Assembly: GCA_903941145.1 (NCBI GenBank)
Contig: CAJANQ010000297.1
Span: forward strand, 1-15,978
DNA length: 15,978 nt
DNA from: an uncultured Actinomycetes bacterium
GTDB taxonomy: Bacteria; Actinomycetota; Acidimicrobiia; Acidimicrobiales; Microtrichaceae
Direction: 5' to 3'
Below, one piece after another: positions 1 through 6,980 of this stretch. The notes beneath the pieces are model-generated. The model did no database searches and was not told the DNA's origin. It worked only from the letters and a program-made list of their open reading frames with translations. A program made the translations under genes and the position numbers. The stretch's first letter is position 1; the number at the start of each line of letters is the position of its first letter.

Positions 1-1289
<1,289 letters not shown>

Positions 1290-1338
1290 CGGTGGCCGGT
1301 CGGCTGACGTCCGCCGCACCGAGCGCTGTGGCAGCGTG

Positions 1339-1358
1339 AACGAAGTTCGTTTTTCGTT
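1339..1358. promoter_or_regulatory. Operator-like palindrome AACGAA-G-TTCGTT plus a third half-site
   Basis: Bases 1339-1351 form a perfect 6-bp dyad around one central base, and TTCGTT is repeated directly at 1353-1358. It is a conspicuous AT-rich patch in GC-rich DNA and abuts the candidate -35 (TTGCCG, 1357-1362) of the downstream lipoprotein gene. That position suits a repressor or activator site. The regulator is unknown. The dyad is too tight-looped for a good hairpin, which argues against a terminator for the fumarase gene. Confidence 0.45.
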
Positions 1359-1385
1359 GCCGGGTGTTCGGTGGTGTGGGACGAT
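1357..1385 (+). promoter_or_regulatory. Candidate sigma-70-type promoter of the lipoprotein hydrolase gene
   Basis: TTGCCG (1357-1362) is followed after exactly 17 bp by GACGAT (1380-1385). Transcription would begin near 1392, leaving a leader of roughly 17 bases that holds the G-rich ribosome site GGGGGTGA (1397-1404) ahead of the ATG at 1409. The -10 matches consensus only partly, so this is a reasonable but unproven call. Confidence 0.4.
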
Positions 1386-1408
1386 GCTCAGGCGTTGGGG
1401 GTGACTGC

Positions 1409-2461
1409 ATGCGGATACGCGTGATCGTGGCGATGGTGGTGGCGATGCTCGCTGTTGCCGCGTGCACGACCAGCCCGTCCGGCGGATCCGGCTCGGGCAC
1501 CGGCGGACCCGGCCAGCGCTCGGTCGACCCCCGCCTGACCGACCCGGCGCTGCCGGCCGAGCTGCTATTCAGGAACATCGCGCAGTCGGCCACCGGGACG
1601 GTGCGCAACAAGCTCACCCTGGTCTTCCACGGCACGTCGGCGAACCCGCAGGCCCACACCGAGTTGATCAACGCCCTCGCCGGCGACGGCTACCACGTGG
1701 CCGCGGTCCGCTACAACGCCGTGCTCTCGGCCACCGGCGGCTGCCCCGACGTCACACAGTTCGACGACCCGACGTGCCACCAGGATCTCCGCGCCGAGAC
1801 CGTCTTCGGCCAGTTGGTCGCCGACCCGGAGGGTCTCGCGCTCAACCATCCGCTGCTCAACATCACCAGGACCAACTCGGCGATGAACCGCACGCTCAAG
1901 TTCGTCAACTACCTGGCCGCGACCTACCCGGCCGAGGGCTGGGGGCAGTACCTGGTGCGCGACGCCAACGGAAACTGCAGCTCGTTCAACCCGACCTACG
2001 GCACGTGCGACCTGGACTGGTCCAAGGTCGTGCTCATGGGGCACTCGCAGGGCGGGTCCGTGGCGCTCTACATGTCGAGCTTCTACCCGGTGCACCGCGT
2101 GGGCATGCTGTCCGGGGCCTACGACGCCTGGGACAACGGCGACGGCACGCTGACCACCGCGGACTGGGTGGCGGCCCGCAAGTCCAAGATCCCGGTCGCG
2201 AAGGTGGTCGAGTTCGTGCACACCAGGGACGTGGGCCTGGCCCGGATCCGTGCGGTCGAGCGGACGCTGGGCATCGGCGGGTCGGAGAAGAACGTGCTCA
2301 CCTCGGCACGACCCTGGGGCTTCTCGCAGAGCCTCATCACGACGATCACGCCGACCTGCCCGTTGGACTCTTCGCAGTCGCACAACGCGACGGCGCAGGA
2401 CCTGTGCGCCCCAGACGGCCAGTTCGTGCCGGTGTGGCGCTACATGGCCGGCGGCGTCTGA
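1409..2461 (+). CDS. Secreted lipoprotein, alpha/beta-hydrolase fold
   Basis: A 350-residue protein starting at ATG 1409, chosen because it begins directly with a lipoprotein signal: MRIR, a hydrophobic core, then lipobox VAAC with the acylated Cys at residue 19. A GTG 45 bases upstream is in frame but would spoil this signal. After a Gly/Ser-rich tether (22-36) comes an alpha/beta-hydrolase domain: strand plus oxyanion region LVFHGTS (72-77) and nucleophile elbow GHSQGG with Ser213. Likely acid and base partners are Asp274 (HTRD) and His325 (SQSHNA), which is inference. Six further cysteines (112, 123, 190, 200, 317, 333) suit disulfides outside the membrane. It resembles the BPSS1187-like hydrolases more than classical lipases, but that subfamily call is tentative. 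Probably an esterase or related hydrolase tethered to the cell surface; substrate unknown. Its last 22 bp overlap the convergent patatin gene. Confidence 0.85.
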   Translation: MRIRVIVAMVVAMLAVAACTTSPSGGSGSGTGGPGQRSVDPRLTDPALPAELLFRNIAQSATGTVRNKLTLVFHGTSANPQAHTELINALAGDGYHVAAVRYNAVLSATGGCPDVTQFDDPTCHQDLRAETVFGQLVADPEGLALNHPLLNITRTNSAMNRTLKFVNYLAATYPAEGWGQYLVRDANGNCSSFNPTYGTCDLDWSKVVLMGHSQGGSVALYMSSFYPVHRVGMLSGAYDAWDNGDGTLTTADWVAARKSKIPVAKVVEFVHTRDVGLARIRAVERTLGIGGSEKNVLTSARPWGFSQSLITTITPTCPLDSSQSHNATAQDLCAPDGQFVPVWRYMAGGV

Positions 2462-3576
2462 CGGTCCTCCCGGACCATCTGCCGCCAGTTCCGGGCAAAC
2501 TCCCGCCCCGCCTCGGTGCGCAGCGTCGACGCAGTGTCCAGGTAGGCGAGCTCGGCCACCTCGCTGTGCCCGTCCTGACGCATGTGGTTGAGCCCCTGCA
2601 CGCCGGCCTGACGGGCGTTCGGTCGCAGGACCAGCACGTCGACCCCGGCAGACCGCGCGGCGGCGAGCTCCCGCTCAAGCTTGCGGTCGAACAGCTCGCG
2701 CATGGCCCGCAGGTGCAGCGGGGGCGGGTCGTCGTGGTCGAACGCCAAGGGTGCGGCGACGACGATGCGCTCAGCGCCGGCGGCCACGGCCACGTCGACG
2801 TTGGTCGAGGAGTGCGCCGCGCCGTCGACCAGCATGCGCCGGCCGATCCGGACGGGCGGGTAGAGGCCGGGGACCGCCGAGGCGGCACGCACCGCGTCGG
2901 GCAGCGCTGGCCTCGGGTTGCCGGGCTGGCCGAGCACCATGCGGCGGCCGGTCACGATGTCGACGGTGCAGAGCCAGAGGTCTCGCTCGGGCCAGTCCTC
3001 ACCGGTCCAGCCGACGAGCTCGGAGCGCTGCTCGGAGGTGCTGGCCATCCCGGCCCGGTACCAGCGCTGCAGCGACAGCGGAGGGCTCATCGGCGGCCAG
3101 CGCATCGCACTGCGCTGCAGGACGTAGCCGGAGCCGACAAGTCGACGGGCCAGTCCCATCGGGGTGCGCCACGCCTGCTTGAAGATCACGTCGGGCCGGA
3201 ACGCCGGCTCGTCCTCGCGGAACGGGTGACGGTTGTCCCGGGCCATCGACCACACCGTCTCGAGGTCGTGGCCGGAGCGGACGATCGACCCCATCACCGA
3301 CCCGGCCGAGGTCCCCACCACCAGGTCGGCGTCGGCCGGGTGGACCCCGGCGTCGGCCAGCGCCTTGGCGACACCGGCGTGGTAGGCGATGCCGACCGTG
3401 CCGCCGGCGCCCAGGACCACCGCGGTGCGGGCCGGCCGGCCGTTCGACAACGGCGTCGGGACCCGGCCGGTCCGGGTGTTCCCGCCCGAGCGGTCGTCGG
3501 CGGCTGCGTGCTGCTGGTCGTTCATGGGTCTGGGTCGCCCCCCGGGCAAGGTGCGGACGAGCCGCAGTAGCTGCAC
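2440..3576 (-). CDS. Patatin-like phospholipase (RssA/YjjU-type acyl hydrolase)
   Basis: Cytoplasmic serine acyl hydrolase using a Ser-Asp dyad, presumably acting on phospholipids or lysophospholipids. In the 378-residue version, the oxyanion loop GAGGTVG lies at 56-62, the nucleophile elbow GTSAG at 88-92 (Ser90) and the catalytic Asp in DGA at 251-253. All core elements are intact, and a helical C-terminal part follows. There is no signal peptide. The start is uncertain: GTG at 3576 has a weak GACGAGG-like ribosome site, while ATG at 3525 (residue 18) also precedes the conserved core, which begins near residue 49. The 50-residue N-terminal stretch is polar and low-complexity. The 3' end overlaps the convergent hydrolase gene by 22 bp with no terminator between them. 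Family is certain; physiological substrate is not. Confidence 0.92.
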   Translation of the reverse strand: MQLLRLVRTLPGGRPRPMNDQQHAAADDRSGGNTRTGRVPTPLSNGRPARTAVVLGAGGTVGIAYHAGVAKALADAGVHPADADLVVGTSAGSVMGSIVRSGHDLETVWSMARDNRHPFREDEPAFRPDVIFKQAWRTPMGLARRLVGSGYVLQRSAMRWPPMSPPLSLQRWYRAGMASTSEQRSELVGWTGEDWPERDLWLCTVDIVTGRRMVLGQPGNPRPALPDAVRAASAVPGLYPPVRIGRRMLVDGAAHSSTNVDVAVAAGAERIVVAAPLAFDHDDPPPLHLRAMRELFDRKLERELAAARSAGVDVLVLRPNARQAGVQGLNHMRQDGHSEVAELAYLDTASTLRTEAGREFARNWRQMVREDRQTPPAM

Positions 3577-3671
3577 TCAGCCTCGTCCCACGCGTCGCTG
3601 TTCTACATGGGTGAAACCGCCTGCCGTGCCGACACGCTGCCGGTCGCGGACGGTTTTCCGCCCGGGGGCAC

Positions 3672-3677
3672 CACAAT
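3672..3677 (+). promoter_or_regulatory. -10 hexamer CACAAT in leaderless position
   Basis: CACAAT fits a relaxed NANNNT -10 box and ends exactly six bases before the GTG start at 3684, so transcription would start at the first base of the start codon. No Shine-Dalgarno sequence precedes that GTG. No convincing -35 is visible. The rest of the 107-bp gap between the divergent patatin and DUF4126 genes shows no other clear signal. Confidence 0.4.
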
Positions 3678-3683
3678 GGTCTG

Positions 3684-4322
3684 GTGGATCCCACGCTCGT
3701 GACCAACCTGCTCGGGAGCATCGGCCTGGGTGCTGCCTCGGGCCTCAACGCGTGGATCCCGCTCTTCGGTCTGGGGGTCGCCGAACGTCTGGGGCTGGTG
3801 ACGCTCAGCGCGCCCTACGACCGCATCGGCTCGACCCCTGCGCTGGTGGTGCTCGGTGCGCTGCTCGTCATCGACCTGGTCGGCGACAAGGTCCCGGTCG
3901 TCGACCATGTGCTGCACGTGGTGGGCATGGTGGTGGCCCCTGTCACGGGTGCCGTGATGCTGCTGGCCCAGGAGAACCTGCTCTCCCAGTCGCACCCAGG
4001 AGTGGCGGCTGCCGTGGGCGTCGTGCTCGGCGGTTCGGTCCACCTGTCGCGCAGTGCGGTCCGACCCGTCGTGACGGCGGGTACTGCAGGGGCGGGCAAC
4101 CCCGTGGTCTCCGCGGTCGAGGACGCCATCTCGCTCGCGCTCACCGTGCTGGCCGTCCTCGTGCCGGTGCTGGCGTTCGTCGCGCTCGTGGCGGGCTCGG
4201 TCGTCCTCTGGCGCAAGGTCCACGCGTGGCGCAGGCGTCGCGCTGAGCGGGACGTGAACGACCTGCAGGTCGGTCCGCCCGGCACGCCGCCGCCCCTCAC
4301 CGGCCCGCGTGCCGCGCCGTGA
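3684..4322 (+). CDS. DUF4126 family integral membrane protein
   Basis: A 212-residue membrane protein. The N-terminal block GAASGLNAWIPLFGLGVAER, the later IDLVGDKVPVVDHVL and the SAVRPVV segment match the DUF4126 pattern (glycine-rich first helix, then a D-K-x-P-x-x-D motif). Hydrophobic segments lie near residues 7-32, 50-68, 74-94, 107-122 and 150-178, followed by a basic cytoplasmic tail (RRRRAER) and a Pro-rich end. The function of the family is unknown. GTG at 3684 is preferred because it begins the first conserved helix and sits at leaderless spacing from CACAAT. The patatin gene diverges upstream and an HdeD-type gene follows 108 bp downstream, apparently with its own signals. Confidence 0.85.
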   Translation: MDPTLVTNLLGSIGLGAASGLNAWIPLFGLGVAERLGLVTLSAPYDRIGSTPALVVLGALLVIDLVGDKVPVVDHVLHVVGMVVAPVTGAVMLLAQENLLSQSHPGVAAAVGVVLGGSVHLSRSAVRPVVTAGTAGAGNPVVSAVEDAISLALTVLAVLVPVLAFVALVAGSVVLWRKVHAWRRRRAERDVNDLQVGPPGTPPPLTGPRAAP

Positions 4323-4373
4323 CCTGACGCCGTCGAGGTCCAGAAGAGCCGTCACGCGGGCGTCGCCGCGACC

Positions 4374-4426
4374 TACGCTCGCTGCGCTGCGCTGCGGGCC
4401 GACCGGGCCCGGGCGGTACAGGGGGG
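4374..4426 (+). promoter_or_regulatory. Candidate -10 (TACGCT) and G-rich ribosome site of the HdeD-type gene
   Basis: TACGCT at 4374-4379 is a TANNNT hexamer in the 108-bp gap between the DUF4126 and HdeD-type genes, and AGGGGGG at 4420-4426 lies four bases before the ATG at 4431. Between them is a threefold 5-bp tandem repeat (GCTGC). The -35 is not recognisable. Confidence 0.3.
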
Positions 4427-4430
4427 TCCC

Positions 4431-4973
4431 ATGAGTCCGATGACGGCAGACACCGAGAAGTTCCCGAAGATCTGGATCCCGCTCATGGTCTTCGGTGCGC
4501 TCGCGGCAGGGCTCGGCGTGTGGCTGATCCTGAGCACCAACGCCAAGACCGCGACCCTGGCCATCCTGCTGGCGCTGTCCCTCTTCGTGCTTGGCCTGGG
4601 TGAGCTCGTGTTCGCCAGCGGGCGTCCTCGCCCGTGGGTGGGCTACCTGCTCGGGGCCATCTTCATGGTGGCCGCGCTGGTCACCCTGCTCCGGCCCGGC
4701 AAGTCGCTCTACTTCCTTGCCGTGTTCGTCGGCGCGTCGATGATCCTGACCGGGGTCCTGCAGCTTGCGCTCGCGCTGTTCGACCGGCAGGACATCGAGC
4801 ACTGGGTTGTCCTGGCGATCATCGGCGTCATCGGGATCGTGGCCGGCGTGCTGGCCATCGCCTGGCCCGACATCACCATCTGGGTGCTCGGCCTGGTCAT
4901 CGGCCTGCGCGTGCTGTTCTTCGGCATCCTGGAGATGTTCGTCGCCAACCAGCTCCGCCAGCTGACCTCCTGA
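4431..4973 (+). CDS. HdeD/DUF308 family membrane protein
   Basis: A 180-residue protein with six hydrophobic segments at roughly 14-34, 41-61, 69-88, 91-116, 123-144 and 147-171, separated by very short loops. Features of the HdeD/DUF308 family are the paired-helix repeats, the RPGKSL turn after helix 3, GxxxIxxGVxQLxxAL in helix 4, and IAWPDITIWVLGLVIGLRVLFFGI spread over the last two helices (WPD followed by the final helix). E. coli HdeD is linked to acid resistance, but most actinobacterial homologues have no assigned role. ATG 4431 is used because of the G-rich ribosome site four bases upstream; ATG 4440 is an alternative. The gene is convergent with the DUF2252 gene and its stop codon forms part of the shared hairpin. 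Confidence 0.85.
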   Translation: MSPMTADTEKFPKIWIPLMVFGALAAGLGVWLILSTNAKTATLAILLALSLFVLGLGELVFASGRPRPWVGYLLGAIFMVAALVTLLRPGKSLYFLAVFVGASMILTGVLQLALALFDRQDIEHWVVLAIIGVIGIVAGVLAIAWPDITIWVLGLVIGLRVLFFGILEMFVANQLRQLTS

Positions 4974-4994
4974 GACCGGGGCAGTCCCGGGTCA
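4971..4994. terminator. Compact bidirectional hairpin between convergent genes
   Basis: TGAGACCGGG and CCCGGGTCA flank a GCAGT loop, pairing with one bulge. The left arm starts with the TGA of the HdeD-type gene and the right arm ends with the complement of the TGA of the DUF2252 gene. The hairpin therefore spans exactly stop to stop and could serve both strands. There is no U-tract, as is common for GC-rich actinobacterial terminators. Confidence 0.5.
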
Positions 4995-6383
4995 GACGTC
5001 CTCGACGGCGGTGAGCCGGCCGCTGCGGACCGCGTCCACCAGATGGGCATGGTCGGCCTCGGTCTGGTCCGAGTAGGCCACGGCGAACTGCTCCATGGCC
5101 CGGTCGAACGTGTCGCTCGACCCCAGGTAGCCGGAGATGGGCGTCGGCGGCACGGCCCGCGCGTGGGCGCTGGCCATGACCCGGCCGCACACCTCGGCGT
5201 AGGGGAGCAGGCTCGTGGGGCGCATCGTGTCGATGTCGGCGCTGCCCTTCATGTCGCGGAGCTGGCGCACGTAGAACGCGGTACCGAGCGCAGGGGCGTC
5301 GGCCCAGCACAGGAACGGGTCGCTCGCGGCCTGCATGAGCCGCTGGCCGACCACGACGCGCTCGCCGTTGCTGGGGAAGTGCGTCTCGCCGGCGTACGGG
5401 GCGAGCACCGACTGCTGCGCCTCCTTGATCTGCAGCATGAGCACGTCGTCGAAGTCGCGGCCGACGGCGACGGCCACCATGCAACGGGTGCCGACGCTGC
5501 CGACCCCGACGACCTTCTGGGCCGTGGCGACGACCCGGTAGCGCTTGGCCAGCTGGTGGTACTCCGGCGAGAGGGTCTGCACTGCACGGTCGAGCCCTTC
5601 GCCGAGCAGCTTGGAGATCTCGTGGTCGAGGGGCTGCAGGAGCGGCGGCTCGCTCCGGAACTGCAGGCGCCCGTCGACGACCACGGTGAGCTTGTTGAAC
5701 GCCTGGGCCGACGTGCGGTGCCGGGCCTTGTTCAGCATCTTGGCCAGACCGGGCCGGTCGTCGACGTCGGTCAGGGCCAGCTCGAAGGTGGTGTTCGCGT
5801 CGTACCGCTCGTACCAGATGTCGAGCACGCCGGCGGTGGAGAGGTGGTTGATGTGCTCGCGGTACGCACGTGCCGCGCCGCGTGCTGCTTCACGGCCGAC
5901 GTCCTCGCCCTTGCCGGTCGAGCGCGCCGCGATGAGCACGCTGGTGACCAGCCGCTTGACGTCCCACTCGAACGGCCCGGGCAGCGTCTCGTCGAAGTCG
6001 TTCAGGTCGAAGACCATGTTCCGCTCGGCGGTGCCGAACGAGCCGAAGTTCAGCAGATGGGCGTCGCCGCACAGCTGGGTGCGCAACGGGGTGGTCGGGC
6101 CCGAGGCGAGGTCGTTCGCCATGATGATGGGCGAGCCGCGCAGGTACGTGAACGGCGAGTGCATCATGCGGCCGTAGCGGATGGGCACCAGGTCGGGCAG
6201 GCGGCTGGCGTTCTGCTCCTCGAGCAGGTCGACCAGGTCGGGCCGGTCGGAGGGGGCTGCCCACTCGCCGAGGGCGGTGCGCGGCACCAGCTTGCGGACG
6301 GCTCGACCGACCTGCCGGCGGTCGTCGCCGTTGGTGTGGCGCGGGTCGATGCTGCCGACGCCCTCGATCTCGAACTTGCTCAC
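4992..6383 (-). CDS. DUF2252 family protein (kinase-like motifs)
   Basis: A protein of 463 residues from the GTG at 6383, or 467 from the in-frame GTG at 6395. GTG 6383 is preferred because GGTGGG lies seven bases upstream, whereas a purine run directly abuts GTG 6395. It carries the DUF2252 signature (467-residue numbering): RYGRMMHSPFTYLRG (73-87), LCGDAHLLNFGSF (108-120), FDLNDFDET (129-137) and, later, KVVGVGSVGTRC and LQIKEAQQS. The GDxHxxN then DFD order resembles the catalytic and metal-binding loops of aminoglycoside-phosphotransferase-like kinases, so a small-molecule kinase or pseudokinase role is plausible; this is inference. There is no signal peptide or membrane segment. It stands alone, divergent from the zinc-ribbon/ATPase genes and convergent with the HdeD-type gene. 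Confidence 0.9.
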   Translation of the reverse strand: MSKFEIEGVGSIDPRHTNGDDRRQVGRAVRKLVPRTALGEWAAPSDRPDLVDLLEEQNASRLPDLVPIRYGRMMHSPFTYLRGSPIIMANDLASGPTTPLRTQLCGDAHLLNFGSFGTAERNMVFDLNDFDETLPGPFEWDVKRLVTSVLIAARSTGKGEDVGREAARGAARAYREHINHLSTAGVLDIWYERYDANTTFELALTDVDDRPGLAKMLNKARHRTSAQAFNKLTVVVDGRLQFRSEPPLLQPLDHEISKLLGEGLDRAVQTLSPEYHQLAKRYRVVATAQKVVGVGSVGTRCMVAVAVGRDFDDVLMLQIKEAQQSVLAPYAGETHFPSNGERVVVGQRLMQAASDPFLCWADAPALGTAFYVRQLRDMKGSADIDTMRPTSLLPYAEVCGRVMASAHARAVPPTPISGYLGSSDTFDRAMEQFAVAYSDQTEADHAHLVDAVRSGRLTAVEDV

Positions 6384-6433
6384 GTCAGTTCCCACCTTCC
6401 GGCCGTTCGGCTGGCTGCTCCGGCTGGGTCTCG

Positions 6434-6439
6434 ACCCTA
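6434..6439 (-). promoter_or_regulatory. Candidate -10 (TAGGGT) for the DUF2252 gene
   Basis: On the minus strand, TAGGGT fits TANNNT and would start transcription near 6427, giving a leader of about 45 bases that includes the GGAAGG/GGTGGG ribosome sites. No good -35 is seen, so this is only a candidate. Confidence 0.25.
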
Positions 6440-6513
6440 TGCCGCAGCCAGACCTGGCGCACCGCCGAACGAGTTGTCACACCCCTCCGGCACCATGGGT
6501 CCCGGAAGAAGGG

Positions 6514-6538
6514 CGTGCTGGTCGGTCCGGCCAGCACG
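6514..6538. repeat. Perfect 8-bp inverted repeat in leader of the zinc-ribbon gene
   Basis: CGTGCTGG (6514-6521) and CCAGCACG (6531-6538) are perfectly complementary around a 9-base spacer. The site lies 25 bases ahead of the ATG at 6564 and just before the ribosome site AGAGGAAGG (6550-6558). A TTGTCA at 6474-6479 could be a -35 for the plus strand. The repeat may be an operator or a leader hairpin. Confidence 0.4.
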
Positions 6539-6563
6539 GATCCAGTGGGAGAGGAAGGTCGAC

Positions 6564-6932
6564 ATGAGGAAGAAGGCTCCGGCTGCACCGGTGTGTCCGG
6601 ACTGCGGCACCCCCATGGTGCGGATCGTCTACGGCTACCCGATGGGTGACCTGGTGGAGCGCAGCATGCGCGGTGAGGTCGCGCTAGGTGGGTGCGTGGT
6701 CTCTGGTTTCGATGCCACGCACGTGTGCGACCAGGGGCACCGGTGGCGGTGGACCGGGACCTCCACCCAGCTCGACCCGGACGCAGCAGCCGGCGTGCTG
6801 GTGCCGGGTGCCCCCGGTCAGGGCGAGCGGTCTCAGGCCGAGGGGTGGATCTCCATGGTCGACCCGTGGGAGGAGATGTTCGCCTTCCTCGACGAGGCCG
6901 ACGAGGACGAGACGGAGGACCCGCCTGCCTGA
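6564..6932 (+). CDS. Small zinc-ribbon protein, function unknown
   Basis: A 122-residue soluble protein. It opens with a basic stretch, then CPDCG (Cys11, Cys14), a conserved-looking core PMVRIVYGYPMGDLVERSMR, GEVALGGCVVSG (Cys44) and CDQGHRW (Cys55, His59). The CxxC and CxxxH pairs suggest one structural zinc site. Small bacterial proteins with the sequence order CPxCG, IVYG, LGGC and CxxxGHxW are widespread but uncharacterised to my knowledge. The C-terminal 25 residues are very acidic (EADEDETEDPP). The start is well supported by AGAGGAAGG five bases upstream of the ATG. The next gene, a P-type ATPase, begins 48 bp downstream on the same strand, so co-transcription is possible. No function is assigned. 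Confidence 0.8.
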   Translation: MRKKAPAAPVCPDCGTPMVRIVYGYPMGDLVERSMRGEVALGGCVVSGFDATHVCDQGHRWRWTGTSTQLDPDAAAGVLVPGAPGQGERSQAEGWISMVDPWEEMFAFLDEADEDETEDPPA

Positions 6933-6942
6933 TCCGCGTTCT

Positions 6943-6958
6943 CCGGCGCACTCGCCGG
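6943..6958. repeat. Short GC hairpin between zinc-ribbon gene and ATPase gene
   Basis: CCGGCG and CGCCGG pair perfectly around a CACT loop, 10 bases after the upstream stop codon. It could be a weak attenuator or terminator separating the two genes. It is followed by GATCGATGCT, whose GATGCT (6964-6969) fits a relaxed -10 for the ATPase gene, not by a U-tract. Confidence 0.3.
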
Positions 6959-6980
6959 CGATCGATGCTGAGATGGAGGG

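Noticed and set aside
1338..1348. GAAC-GAA-GTTC as a possible SOS (LexA) box
   Set aside because: The spacing is three bases rather than the four of the known Gram-positive/actinobacterial SOS box, and a longer dyad centred elsewhere explains the symmetry better.
1462..3570. A 702-codon plus-strand frame through the lipoprotein gene and antisense to the patatin gene
   Set aside because: It is typical high-GC frame openness. Its Arg/His/Gly-rich translation has no recognisable domain and conflicts with two secure genes.
4381..4395. Three tandem GCTGC units upstream of the HdeD-type gene, as a possible slippage switch
   Set aside because: Only three copies, and not in a position clearly affecting a -10/-35 spacer; likely chance in GC-rich DNA.
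3603..4802. A 399-codon minus-strand frame opposite the DUF4126 and HdeD-type genes
   Set aside because: Its His/Arg/Asp/Gln-rich translation is the usual antisense signature of hydrophobic membrane genes in GC-rich DNA.
5043..6563. A long plus-strand frame antisense to the DUF2252 gene, continuous with the zinc-ribbon protein
   Set aside because: Only the part from ATG 6564 has a ribosome site and recognisable motifs. The upstream part is a shadow of DUF2252 and would cross its promoter region.
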